NCBI GenBank assembly: GCA_963555705.1
Contig: OY743170.1
Coordinates: 29,401,362-29,465,361, forward strand
DNA: 64,000 nucleotides
Source of the DNA: Ligustrum vulgare
Lineage: Eukaryota > Streptophyta > Magnoliopsida > Lamiales > Oleaceae
Direction of reading: 5' to 3'
Each line of letters begins with the position of its first letter. Within the stretch, counting starts at the first letter, position 1. A program made the translations under genes and the position numbers. The notes under the pieces are model-generated. The model ran no database searches and was not told the DNA's origin. It saw nothing but the letters and a program-made list of their open reading frames with translations. This document shows positions 16,293-28,261 of the stretch, in pieces.

Positions 16293-16563
16293 TTTTTTTT
16301 TTTTTTTTGATCGGAAAAAGGTGTAGCCCACACCCTGAGGGCCCGAACCGACCACCCCCAAGGCCATTGGTTCGGGAAGGTAAATCCAGGTTATGCCTCC
16401 AAGGAGCCAGGGTGGAAGGACTTATGGTAAGCATGAGAAACACTCAATAACTCCCGCTTGCCACAAGGCCAATTTCACCTTGCGGGGAATCGAACCAAGC
16501 ACACAGCTGCGCTGAGCACTTACCACCCATCCCCTTTGCCACATGGAGATGTGCCCTGGGGGC
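16293..16563 (-). mobile_element. tRNA-derived SINE with poly(A) tail and 11-bp target duplication
   Basis: On the minus strand the element starts with a tRNA-like head. A box A-like TGGCAAAGGGG lies at 16541-16531 and a box B GGTTCGATTCC at 16496-16486, the spacing of an internal RNA polymerase III promoter. It ends in a pure A tail (T-run on the plus strand from 16293). The flanks carry the direct repeat GAAGGTTGATT (16282-16292 and 16564-16574), as expected for target-primed LINE-dependent insertion. It sits about 390 bp upstream of the kinase start codon. Confidence 0.88.
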
Positions 16564-16586
16564 GAAGGTTGATTATTTCTAGTTAC

Positions 16587-17131
16587 TAGAGATGATAATG
16601 GGCATCTCTATGGGGTGAGTTCGGGACATGTACTCAATTTCGCTCCCTATCTCGTACCATGAGAAGATTATCAAAATCATATTTGTCCCATTATCGTTAA
16701 ATCAAAATGGGTCGAGACGGGTATCAATACGGGGCATCCCAGACCTCGTCCCGAACCTTTTTTTTTTTAAACATAATTTTCTTCAAGTTTTTAATTTTTT
16801 TTAACTCAAAAGAAGTAAAAGTCAAAAGAATCAAGCACTCAATTCAATATAGAATCAAAGATGTTATCATAAGTAAAAAATTGTATCTTGAAAGTGTATT
16901 GTTTACATTTTTTGAATTAAATTTTTTTTAATATAAATAAATTTGTAAGGCGAGTCACATCGAGGCGGGTCAATCAAAACCTGTCCCGCCTCGTCCTGCT
17001 CCAAACCCGTTTCAGGTAATTGATATAAAGTCCAAACCCCCCTCCATCGACGCGCGGGACGGTTTATTCCGCCCCATTAGGATCGGGATCCCATCGAGTT
17101 CGGGTCAAAACGAATTTTTTTGTCATTCCTA
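16587..17131. mobile_element. hAT-like non-autonomous element remnant
   Basis: Termini TAGAGATGATAATGG and, inverted, TAGGAATGACAA form imperfect inverted repeats. The interior has GGGTCGAGACGGGTATCAATACGGG and ACGGTTTATTCCGCCCCATT, G-rich blocks typical of a widespread plant hAT MITE family. The 8-bp flanks CTAGTTAC and ATTATTAC match at only 5 of 8, so the duplication is decayed or the borders are slightly off. No transposase is present. Confidence 0.55.
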
Positions 17132-19019
17132 ATTATTACCATCAGAGGTACATAAACCCTGTTATCAATATCTACATTGTGTTAAATTCTATGTTAACTG
17201 AATAAATTAGCAAATATAATTGCAAATATCTATATAGAATATATTAAAACACGAGTTAAAAAAAAAAAATTAACTATAAGTCAACTTTCTTATTAAATTT
17301 ATCTAGTATTTCAATTGTTGAAGTGTCAACTTCTTGTTAAAAATGTCCGTCCAACTCCAAACTCATTCACCCCACTCTTATTTATTCCTTTTTTTTCTTA
17401 TTTCTTTTTAAATATTTTAACATCGATAAAAGAATAATTTTTTTGTTGATTCATATTATATAATTTAATTAGATCTTCAAAATGAGTATCATATTAATAA
17501 ATAAAATTTGTAATTTTAAAAATAAGTATTTACCGTACTCTTTGATTTAAGTAGAAATAACACATTCATTATGACAATTGACAATAATGAATGTATTAAA
17601 TATTAACATTGATTTACGTACGTATCATTTAACATATATTTTTTACATACGTGACGACTAAATTTAACCCACCCAAATGCTCTAAAATTATACTAAAAAA
17701 ATGAATAGTAAAGTACAAAATTGCAAAGATTCTAGATACGTATAGTGTGGTGGGAGTGGGGAGCGTAGAACTTTGCTTGTATTTACAAATGGGAGCAGTT
17801 ACAATGTCACCATCGTCACCCGAAATTTATATATCTGTTTTATTGGACTTTTTTTTTTCATGCAAAATGGAAAATAATTTCAATTTAAAACTAAAATGAT
17901 CAGTTTGATTACGTTTTGTTTGGTGAAATTCATTTTTCGTATTATCTCGATCTTCTTGATTTTTTTTTTGAAAACAAGGAAAATGTTTTATTTATTTATT
18001 TATTTAGTTAGTTGAGAATTCATTTTTCATCTTTATCACATTTTCAAATATCAATTCTACTTTCAATTAAGCATACCAAAATTTTTATTTTCCATGAAAA
18101 AATAATTAATTGGAAATTAATTTCACTGGAACTTAATTTCTTTTCACTTATTTTTCATGTTTGCAATCAAAGGGCCTTAAATTTTAAATTAAATTTTATC
18201 AAACCAGTTGACAACTTTCTCGTGATAGGATCATAGTGTAAGATCCATTTGAACAAATTTCGTCATGGAATGAAAATTAGGTGATGTAAGATTGAGGGAG
18301 AAAATGAAGAGAAAATTGAATTGAAATAAGGAGAGCGGTCAAATGGGAGTAATGGAGGAGGATATCAAAGGTATTTAGTATTTCAAGGTGAAGACATACA
18401 AAAAGATATATGGACAAATATTATCATTTTTTTTTATGATTATGGGGATGAAAACTCTCCTTACGATTGATGATAATGTGATTTATTCCAAATTTCAAGT
18501 CATACTCCATGTTTACTGATTTGTCACAAAAACTTAAAAAAAAAAAAAAAAAGGGTGGGATTATTATGAATATAAAGTGGAAAGCAAATAAAATTTACTT
18601 TTACAATATTTCTGGGCCCACTAAGAATTGATTACGAAAAATAGCCCCACGCACGCCACACACCAACCAAGAACCCACGATAAATTATTTTATATTTTTA
18701 TATTTATATTATTTATTTAGATAAAGAAAAGACTGGTGACAATTTTCCTACCTTAAGCATTATTAGGGTGGCTGCATGTTAAGTTAAAAGCACAAACATG
18801 TTTAATCGATAATAATAAATTTAAAATAGTATTGGCTAAACAATAATAAAATATTGTTTATAAAATGATTGTCGTTAAATGTATTAAACATTGCCAGTAA
18901 AATTTATTCTTTCTTAAGAAACTAATTAATTCTGAGTGTCTCATCCACCCTCTAGTGGTCCTCACGTACTTTTATTGGAAATTTATGAAGTTATTCCTGG
19001 GCCCAGTTTGATCAGATAA
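17132..19019. other. AT-rich intergenic DNA, no gene seen
   Basis: Long A/T runs, a TTTA short tandem run at about 17988-18006 and many stop codons in all frames. I recognise no coding segment or bounded element here. Confidence 0.6.
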
Positions 19020-19029
19020 TTGATTTGAA

Positions 19030-19196
19030 CAATAATTCTAGAGAGACATTTTTAAGTAACATTGTGATATGTCACATATTCATTGGATGGTGAAAAAGTA
19101 AATGGTGGGGTAGTTATTTTCACCACTCAATGAATGTATGACATGTCACAATATCACTTAAAAATATTTTAAAAAAATGTCTATCTAGAACTACTC
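19030..19196. mobile_element. Palindromic MITE with 10-bp flanking repeat
   Basis: Left arm (19037-19096, TTCTAGAGAGACATT ... GGATGGTGAAAA) pairs with the right arm (about 19118-19190, TTTTCACCACTCAATGAATG ... AATGTCTATCTAGAA). The direct repeat TTGATTTGAA flanks it (19020-19029 and 19197-19206). A 9-10-bp duplication suggests a Mutator-derived MITE. It is non-coding. Confidence 0.78.
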
Positions 19197-19206
19197 TTGA
19201 TTTGAA

Positions 19207-21640
19207 ACATATCCAGTGGTTTGAATATTGACAAACTGGCTTAATTTTCGTGAGCCAGTGTATCTCTCATTCTCTCTCAAGAAAAAGCAAATTGAGTCAT
19301 TTTCCATGAGTTTTTGTCCACGGTGGGTGGGGAAAAATACAGTAAATTCTATCTTTGTCGGTGGAAGTTTTTTCTTCTTTTATCCCACTCTATGTAACAA
19401 AATTGGGATAGTTTCAGCTCTGCTCACTCAAGTTTTCATAATGTTTCAGAACGGACACTGAAGTTTATTTATTACATGAAGTTTTGGGCCGTTTTCGACT
19501 ATATGGTCATTCTCCTCACAACCCTAGATTTTGTACCGACGTGGCTTCATTAAAAGTCTACGTGGATGCCACGTGGACTCCTATTTCACTTAACGGGTTT
19601 ATTAATTTGAGGTTCTTGAATCCCTTAAATTGAAAACGTTGCAATGTTTTTATCTGAAGGTCACTTTATTTCCCACCTCACGTCTCTACAACAAAAGATC
19701 ACTTGAATTTCTTGTACTTAACTGATTACAGTTTTGGAGCCTACCATTTTATAGTTCATGAAGTGGCATATAAGAAATTTATTGGCTCTGACATCCTCGA
19801 TTTTTTATATTTGTTGTCCAAAGACTCTTACAATTCTTTAGCCGATTTTATCGTGCTATACACGTGGTACAATGAATCTATCAAGTTGTTCATGACATAG
19901 TTCTAGCATAGGAAATCAGAATGCTTTCAAGCATCCACTACACTGATTGCTTGAATGTCTTCTTCAGCATCTTGGAGTACTGGAGTATTCTCGGTCAAAA
20001 ATCTGGAAAAAATTTAAGGTGTTCAAAAAGAAGAGCGTCTTCTGCTGCCACCTCCTGAAATTCAAAAATTCTTCGATTTCTTCGTGATTAATCGGAATAA
20101 TCATGGTTTAAGTAGTAACACGTCCCATGGTCGGACCCATGCATAGAGGAACTGGCAAAGTAGCAATAGTTTGGGTCAAATCGAGACTTGGCACTTGAGC
20201 CATAGTCACTTTTCCAGTAAGCACAACTCTAGTAGTTAAATCAGTTGCCATTCTGAAACACGAATGAAAATATCAATAATTTCAAGCAGTTAGCCAATGA
20301 TATAATCTGTTTTTAATTAACCAAATCTTGTTTGGTAAAATCTATTTTAAGTTTGTGACACAAAGTATAATCGATTATGGAAAATCAAACAGTAATATCA
20401 AATTTTGAAATAAAATCAAAAAATAGAAACGTTTACCAAAATGAAAAAAACTAGAAAATGAGGCAACATATGTAGAATTCGAGAACCGAAGACTGTGTAC
20501 ACACATTTTCTTAAAACAGATTCGCCCATGGTGTGCTTCAAGGAAATAAGAGCGTTTACTTCCCAAGATGCAACGGAAGAACCAACAATGAACTTAGCAC
20601 AAAATTAGTGCACTAGCGAACTAAACGGTTATCTAAACAAAATCTCCAAGGACACTAGAATAAGAGAAATAGGAGTTTCTATATCAAAGATGAGGAGTCT
20701 GAATGAAATTCGTTTCTTTTGACTGTTGGAAAGGACATGTACATATAGGCTCATCACTACCTCACTCAATGAGTAGTTTCGGGTGTTTATGAAAATGAAA
20801 CACCCCACTAACCAGTATGTAATTTGGAATTAATAAGGCAGTTGGAAGTCTAAACATATTTTTTAATCAAAAAATAATTTGAAAAATTACAAAATATGGA
20901 CAGTACTGTGTGACGATTTTTTATCTGTTCAGTCAAATATTCTTGTACGCACACAAATTCAGATTCAATCAAGATCGGAAGGCAATTTTGGTCCATAATT
21001 TCCACCCCCGTATGTAGAGAGGGTCTATATGTCACACCTTATTACAAACTTCAAAGTGAATCCATATAGAAAGTAGTCCAAAGGTTCATAATCTTCCTAT
21101 ATGGGATAAGTTTTATCTTCCCAAACTTTCCCTTTTCCCACATCCATCTTCGAGCTTCAATTTCTAATTCACCCAAACATCAATTTGGACATGTGAATAT
21201 ATGATTTTGATGTTCTCATTGAAACTCAATTCTACTTTCATTTTGCATAAAAGAAAAATGTGTCCCAAAAAAATTCATTCCCAAACATGGCATATCAAAG
21301 TCTTTATTTTCCAACAATTACAATAAACAAATCACATTCATCCATTTTCCCAACATTAATCTAGTTGAGAAAAAATTATATAAAATTGAAGTTTCAATTA
21401 GTTTTTATAGATTCATTTCATGATGAAAAGAATAAGTAGGTTAAGCAAATTATGACAAATGACCATTTATGTCTCAATTTAGGCCATTTATACCTAATAA
21501 TTTATGGTATAGAAATGAAAGGATGATATGTGGGTCCTTTTTAATTATATTATACAAATAATTTAGGTTTATATTCATATTCTCTTCCAAGACAAAAGAA
21601 GAAATTGGTAGTCGACCAAATGGTCCACCAAACAGCATTT
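19207..21640. other. Intergenic DNA; short open stretch on minus strand near 20.1-20.25 kb
   Basis: No confident gene. On the minus strand about 20251-20110 reads MATDLTTRVVLTGKVTMAQV and continues about 25 codons without a stop. It could be a retroelement or gene fragment that I do not recognise. The rest is AT-rich. Confidence 0.4.
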
Positions 21641-21774
21641 GAATTGATACCAACCAAGGCATTCGTGTGCAATGAAAACTTTAATGGCGTACTATATAAT
21701 TTTATTTGCTCACATTTGAATTGATAACAACCAAAGCATTCTTGTGCAATGATAACTTTAATGGCATACTAAGA
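21641..21774. repeat. Imperfect direct duplication, period about 77 bp
   Basis: GAATTGATACCAACCAAGGC at 21641 recurs as GAATTGATAACAACCAAAGC at 21718. Both are followed by CATTC(G/T)TGTGCAATGA and TTTAATGGC(G/A)TACT. The copies are diverged, so the duplication is not recent. Confidence 0.8.
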
Positions 21775-23120
21775 GCCTATTTGGTGTAGGAGAAATTAAA
21801 GAAATTTGTAAATATGTGGTTGAAGTTGTTGAAAAGTGTGTAAAATTGTGAGTCTCGTAGAAATGATTGGTTTAAAATGATTTTGAGAAAAAAAATTTTG
21901 TTAAATCTAATCTTCGACAGACATGACCTAAATCATTTTATTTTCTCTTAGATTGGTACAAGACAAACACTTTGATTTTCCAATACCTCTTTTTCAGGGC
22001 TGAAATGTCTTAGTCCATCCATCCCAACTTTATGTCAAAATAACAAAAGTTTAAAGAGAATATATGAAAATGCAACTTAGAATTAACTCCACTGCGTTAT
22101 TTGGCTGCTTAGGTCCACAATGTTTATAACGAACAGTTTCAGAATCAGCTGTGTCTATCATTTTACAGAAATCAAGTCAGGAATCGAAATGGCACAGAAT
22201 CTTGCTTAATCCATTTCACATATGCTTTGGTTGATTTCAGCTCTCCTATAAACATGAGCAAACAATGGCAATGAGTTTGAGAGTTTGGCAAATGGTAGAA
22301 AAAGGAAAGAAAGATACAAATAATGTTGGAAATATATTATTTCCAAATGGTTGTTCAAATATTTGTTAAATGAGTAAATCAAAGTATGAGATGAAAAAGT
22401 GCAAGATCCGGTCAATAATATTGATTAAGCAGTACACTTCAAGCGATCGTTTGGTCTCAAAACCAAGCGACCGCATGTTGATAAACCCGACCGTCGGCAG
22501 AAATTTTAGATTTCTTGTTAGCACATTTTCATCAATCATTTCGAATTATTTGTGAAAAGTGGTGTCGCTTATGAAATGGTGTGTTGGAACTCTATAAACA
22601 GAGATATAATTCATGATGAAAACATGAGAAACATCCATAAATTTATAGAGATCATTTTCACCAAAATTAATACTCATTTTTCAATTTTTTTTTTTTTTTT
22701 GTTCCTCTTCCATAGATTATTTATGCTTAATAAATTCATGGTTTGTAGGCTTGATTAATCAACTAAAACATTTGTTATCTAACCCTTTAAGCATCTCAAT
22801 CGAGAGGGAGCAAATGTATCTTTAGGACAACTTTAATCATGTGTTCAAGCCTATCATTTTATTCCATTTTTTGGCATTCTTCCATTATTTTCAAGACTTC
22901 AAGTAGATGATTCATTAATGTTATTGGTTCGTGATTCTTCAAGTGATACTCGATGATTTCGTATCTAACCTCTCGAGGTAAATTAATTTTATAACAATCT
23001 AAAACTACATTTTGATCGATGGAGTTGAAATTATTTTTTGAGGATATTGAATCATGATAATGTCAAAATCAACGCTATAAGATTTTCTCAGACTTACGGG
23101 ATACATAAAAACTTGAAAAG
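21775..23120. other. AT-rich intergenic DNA, no gene seen
   Basis: Only short frames. A small inverted pair, AGCGATCGTTTGGTCTC / AAACCAAGCGACCGC, lies near 22443-22474. There is no recognisable domain. Confidence 0.5.
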
Positions 23121-23129
23121 TTTAAAATG

Positions 23130-23205
23130 AGTTTTATATTTGATGTAGAACAAATGACAGAGTGGATTGAAGAAGAAATAGAAGGTAAATGACAAAATCC
23201 TAATT
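23130..23205 (+). pseudogene. Extreme 3' end of a gypsy pol frame (plus-strand copy)
   Basis: Plus strand reads [16 protein letters not shown] then stop (about 23143-23193). This is nearly the same as the end of the minus-strand pol fragment at 23720-24060. About 110 bp (23142-23250) is an inverted copy of 23664-23780. Confidence 0.6.
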
Positions 23206-23660
23206 TACAGATTTGGCGTTTGACATCTGTTTTAGGCCCATAATATGCCTATTTTGGGTAGTTCGACGAGACGAGTACAACACACGACTTTTCTGTGAAC
23301 TACAATGTATTTTGGGCATTCGTGTTCGTTTAGGCAGCAAAAACAGTGTTTTAATATTTTAACGCTATTTCTATCATTTAGTTTATTTTGAATTCTTTTT
23401 ATTTAGCTGATTTGGAATATGTTTTATGTTTTCCTAGTTGATTTAGAACATATTTCTTTGTTTTATGGCCCTATAAATAGGGGCTAATTCATTGTTTCTA
23501 TTCATTCATTGATTAATAAAAGTTCTTGAGATTTCTCTCATTCTTCTTGGTAGATTCCAAGTTTTATATTCTTTTAAGGATTTCATTTGAACTCCTTGCT
23601 TCCGTTCTGCGTCAAGTAACTTTTATAAAACAGAAGCAAGGAATTCAAACAAAAACGATG
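23206..23660 (+). mobile_element. LTR-like segment between two inverted gypsy pol ends
   Basis: Contains a promoter-like CCTATAAATAGGGGC (about 23470) followed by GATTAATAAAAGTTCTTGAG, the usual arrangement of TATA box and early R region in a plant LTR. An internal inverted pair around GAACTCCTTGCTTC / GAAGCAAGGAATTC lies at about 23590-23646. Borders and partner LTR were not found. Confidence 0.45.
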
Positions 23661-23719
23661 ATAGACATATTATGGCCCCGAAACGGAGGTCGGACGTCAA
23701 ATCTGTAAATATCAGTTTA

Positions 23720-24060
23720 GTCCTTTACGTTATACTTCTTCTTCAATCCACTCTGTCATTTGTTCTACATCAGTCCCTTCCACCTGTGAAGAACTCGACC
23801 TCGCGTTATAGTTTGGATAAAGCAAAATATCATCACAAAATTCATAGAGATCAGCTACGTTAAAGTGCAAGATATGTTCATGTCAGTAGGTAAATCTATC
23901 ACATATGCGTTATCATTGATCTTCTTGATTACCTTGTATGGACCACAGGATTTAGGCTAAAATTGAAAGCTACTCCTTTCTGCAAAATTAGGTGGAAAAT
24001 GAGGGTAATAATGTCCTTTCATACGTTGCCCCAATTAATTTGAAGTAGATCTCACACCCT
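23720..24060 (-). pseudogene. Ty3/gypsy integrase C-terminal region fragment (minus strand)
   Basis: Minus strand reads, with breaks, [20 protein letters not shown] then [17 protein letters not shown], then [41 protein letters not shown] is the typical C-terminal end of plant gypsy polyproteins after the integrase core. Upstream pol is not recognisable before the solo LTR at 24181. The element is truncated. Confidence 0.7.
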
Positions 24061-24180
24061 ACTCGTCTTATTAATATGTAGGACTGCGTTGGTTCAAGGT
24101 AATTTAATTTTATCCTCACATGGAAAAATAACTTATAACCTATAATTGATTATGATGTATTAAGAAACGATCATGATTCA

Positions 24181-26572
24181 TGTAATAACCCGGTTTTATA
24201 CTAGTTAAAGTCATACATGGAATAGTCAAGTCAAAGTCTAATTAGGACTAAATTATATTATTTTATTTGTTGGGGTTATTTTTCCATAATTTATATAAGT
24301 TGAGGATTATATTAAATCTAGGAATAAGAGTTGGGGACCTACTTGGCAATATTGAAGACTTTACATAATATAATACTAATTATACAAACCAATTGCCAAA
24401 CAAAAAGGACAAACAGAGGCAGAGAAGGCGCAGGAAGAATCGGGAGAAAGAAAAAAGGAAAGAAAAAGAGGAAAAAAGAAGAAAAAGGAAAGAAAGAAGA
24501 AGAGGAAAAAGGAGAAAAAGAAGAGGTATGGATAAATCCTTATTATTTTGGGCTCTTAATTTATCATTATTTCCAAGAGGTATGTTAATTTAATTTCTAG
24601 GGTTTATGGATTATTAGCTTAAATTTGAAGTTTAGCTAGTATTAAGTTTTATTGACATGGATATGAGGTAATGAGCTAAATAGATTGTAAGGAAATTGTA
24701 TATGTGGATTTTGATGGTTAAATTGATTTATTTATGGAATGGGTTTTTAAACTAGTGCCTTGATATTTGATTTTGGTATGATAATGTGATTCTAAACACT
24801 TGATTGATATATATATAAGTGTGGATTAAGTATTAAGATTACATAAGAAGAAAATGGGTCGTGATAGGAAATGTCATTATATGATAATTGTGCCAAATCT
24901 CATGCTTTTGGCTATGGAAATGGGTCATTAATATATGGAAACAAATGAGTACATTTTCAAATGATATAATCTTTTATGTGTGCCAATCGTGAAGTATATT
25001 GGGAATTTAATAAGTAAGGGCACGTGATTGGATGAAAAATGGGGAACAAGGACTAAAAGAGAGCTTTGTGAGATTTTATATATTAATCACAATTTGAGAA
25101 TTATGGATTTTGATAGAAAGAAAAGCATAGAGTATATACTTTCTTAATTCTAGCAAGGAGAAGAATGTAAAAGAATTAAGTTATTATTAGTTGATTTTTA
25201 AATTGTTAGATATGATTGGTTTTGATACAAGAAATTTATATTGTTATTTCAGGAAATGTTGTGGAGATTGGATCATGCCTATGGCCCAGTTAGATTCCAA
25301 TTGATAGCTTTGTGAGTGGAAACGTTATTCTTTTAAAAACTTAAAAGAATTTATGTTATACAAGTTTTCTATTACTTTGATTTTCTTTAAATTGCAAATG
25401 ATTTTGAAATAAATGGCTCTTAGCATGTTTATCAAGGAAAATGTTTTATAATTACACTTGCTCAAGCATGATGGTTCCAATATCACGTTTTACGAATATA
25501 ATTAGTTAAGTTGGCATGTATGATTTCAAAGTCACCAGAAGTACCCGATGTGGTTATCTGTTCTTGTGTTAGTGCACGGAGGGGGCCTTGGGCCAGTGTA
25601 CTAGCGGATATTATTTGAGATCTTAAGGCTCTGTCACGGAGGGGGCCTATGGCCCGTGTTCAGATGATCTTAAGATCCACTCTTATGCACGGAGGGGGCG
25701 TATGGCCCGTGTGTAAGGGTGTATATATAAGGTCTTTGGGACCCACTTTTGTACCCAGAGGGGCTTTGGGCCGGGTACAGAGGTGCTCAATAGTATACGC
25801 GCGTATGACTAGATACAAATTTCAGATGATTTAGTTGGGTACCTTTGGTGTGATTTTCTTATGTACTACAATTTATCAGTTACGCCACAGATAATTATTC
25901 CACGATCTTTATGATTATCCTTAACATGTATGAATTGATTTAAAATGACAAAAGCTTATGGAATAAATTATGTTTCAGAAATGGTTTATAAAATACTTTT
26001 ATTTCAGAAATTCCACTCACCGAGTCACAAGCTCATATTTTTCCCTACCTTTACAGTATAGGAAGAAAATAAGAGTTTCAACAGCATTGAAGGAGCCTTT
26101 GCAGCTCTCGAGGAGCTTTGTAACATTGTCATTTGTAGGAGTTACTTTGGTAAGCTCTTAGGAGACATATTCTAGAAAGATGCATTGGAATATGCATTTA
26201 TTTTATATAAGTAATATACTTTATCAAGAATGTGTCTGATGATGATGTATTTTGGATAATGTATATATATAGAAGTGGGTTAAGAATTGTAGTTATTAGA
26301 TTATGTCAATTGTCTCGGTTGGAAGATTTGAAAGTGATATAGTTATTTATGATTGAATGTTTGAGGAATTGTTATTATTTTACAGGTTGGTTAAGTCAAT
26401 ATTATAGGGAGACTTTGTCAAATTTTTTTATTAATACTTATGGGATCAAATTTAATTATAAGGTGAATCTGAAAGTTAAAGAAAATTCAAGATTTGCCTT
26501 GGTGGTGGGTCCAACATCTAGGTGCACATCACGTTTCAGGTCCAGTAGGGTGACCTGAGACCGATCGTGACA
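24181..26572. mobile_element. Solo LTR of a Ty3/gypsy-type element, 2392 bp, with ATTCA duplication
   Basis: Begins TGTAATAACCCGG and ends ACCGATCGTGACA (TG...CA). It is flanked by the 5-bp direct repeat ATTCA (24176-24180 and 26573-26577). TGTAATAACCC starts and TGACC..GA-CGTGACA ends are common in plant gypsy LTRs. No internal region, primer site or second LTR follows, so it is a solo LTR left by LTR-LTR recombination. It contains a purine-only tract (about 24410-24530) and four short hairpin units at 25573-25790. Strand cannot be fixed without the internal part; TG..CA reads on the plus strand. Confidence 0.9.
25573..25790. repeat. Four G-rich hairpin units inside the solo LTR
   Basis: Units at about 25573, 25634, 25686 and 25751 share the core GGGGGC..TGGGCC/GGCCC. 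Two read CACGGAGGGGGC(C/G)TATGGCCCGTG, pairing CACGG with CCGTG. The fourth reads GTACCCAGAGGGGCTTTGGG then CCGGGTAC, pairing GTACCC with GGGTAC. The outer arms changed on both sides while the loop core stayed constant. Confidence 0.75.
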
Positions 26573-26577
26573 ATTCA

Positions 26578-28075
26578 CGTGTTGTGACCTCTTGGCTCAG
26601 GCATCATCATCCCATTGTACTTTTTAATTTTTTTTTTTTTTTTTTTGGCTAAGTAATTTTTTTTGGGTTGAATATTCATTTTACTATAGGACACTATGAG
26701 GATTTAAGATTTGACTATTTAAAGGGATTTCATTTAGTTGATTGCTGGATCAGGCTACCAATTCGTTGGACAGCCTAATTTTGAAGCCTTCAACAATAAC
26801 GTTTACTAATAAACCGGTAAGTAGCACGTCAAAAACTGGGTATTTTTTTATTTTATTTTTAATTCGAATCGGGTATGTACATGTGTTTAATGTGTTAATC
26901 CTTCACTTCGTTAGGTGGATGCAAAATTTTGTTTCTAGGTTCTATGACATACCAAAAAGGAAACAATGAAATACCGCATCCGGGCACAAAGGTTTTGAGG
27001 ATCACTCGAATGGACATTTCTGTAGACATTTAATTCGTCGAACACAACACTGAATTCAGAACTATTCTAGTATGCTTCGGCCTATTGAATTTCACGTTTC
27101 ATTGCGGTTGCCCACCCACCTCCATTTTTATCTTTCCTAATCAATTTGATTACACAATACACTGTGAAGGGGATAATGCAGAAATTGCTATATTGTATTG
27201 AGGTGGGAACTTTGCTTTCTGGGTCCATGTGCCGTGCTAGTTTTATAGTTCCACTTAGATACAGCTCTTTTGGTAATTTGAAGGGTTTGCCTTTGCCAAT
27301 CTATTAGTTATTGTGGAAGAGGGAGTTGAGGTTCAGTGCAAGGTGGATATTAGTGCATGCCACCTGTGCAAGAATTCGGGTATGATCTTGCTCGGAATCA
27401 GTTCGTTTGTTTGTGCCAAAATCGGCCTCGGGGATCCGCCGTCTACGGTGGTAACCTATTTCTTATCATAAACACAACGCAACCGTTAACGACGGGAATA
27501 AGATCATAGAAACCATCAGATCAGGTATAGTTGTACTCCCATTGCACCGAATGTTAGTTCAATTTGACGTAGGATTGAACTATGTTTATACTAATTGATT
27601 ACCTTTACAAAGAAAAGATTTAAAATAAGATTGGAACACTCAATATGATACCGGACTTTAGCAAATCTACACGAGCAACTGAATCTTTTAAGGCTCAAAT
27701 AAAATTTTGAATAGTAATTGAATTTCAAAAATGATATTATCTTATGCGTCACCATCTTGAAATAAGCTTCTTGAATTTTTGTATATCTTTTCAGAAAATT
27801 GAATCTAATCTTTCATGCTAGATGACCTTTTGTTTGTTATAATTATACATATGTACTTACTATGTGAATTCAACTCAAGAAATCATATTAACATGTATGC
27901 CCGTGGTGATTTTCCCTTGTAATATGAGTTGCTTTGATTGAGTTTCTAAAATGACAAGTTTATATGCTGTTTTATTATGGGAAAGGTACATAACTATAAA
28001 TAAAAAAAACTATTACTTTTTAAAGTTAATAAACTTAAAATTTCATTTTAAAGATCAAGTGTTAATAATAATAAA
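26578..28075. other. Intergenic DNA, no gene recognised
   Basis: A T-run lies at 26629-26646. Several moderately GC stretches (about 26740-26830, 27190-27330, 27400-27460) look less AT-rich than neighbours, but I see no domain, splice-consistent gene or bounded repeat. Confidence 0.45.
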
Positions 28076-28080
28076 TAAAT

Positions 28081-28252
28081 TGTTATAAAGTAGAGAAAAA
28101 AAGAGAGAAAAGTAGAGACACCAATAAACTTGTGTATTATTATGAACTAAAGCCTCCATATATATAGGAAAGAAGGGGATATACAAAGTAATTATAACTA
28201 AGGTTACAGGGGTACAATTGTCATTCACTAATAAAAGATAATATTTACAATA
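28081..28252 (-). repeat. 3' LTR of the minus-strand copia element
   Basis: Matches 53079-53251 over its length. The element-side border carries the minus-strand polypurine tract (plus strand CTTCCCCTT at 28253-28261). Confidence 0.88.
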
Positions 28253-28261
28253 CTTCCCCTT

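Noticed and set aside
16293..16563. A functional tRNA gene because of box A and box B
   Set aside because: No cloverleaf acceptor stem. The box-bearing head continues into a SINE body with poly(A) tail and target duplication.
24331..24593. Lys/Glu/Arg-rich frames at 24.3-24.6 kb
   Set aside because: Produced by a purine-only tract inside the solo LTR. No start context, domain or conservation is visible.
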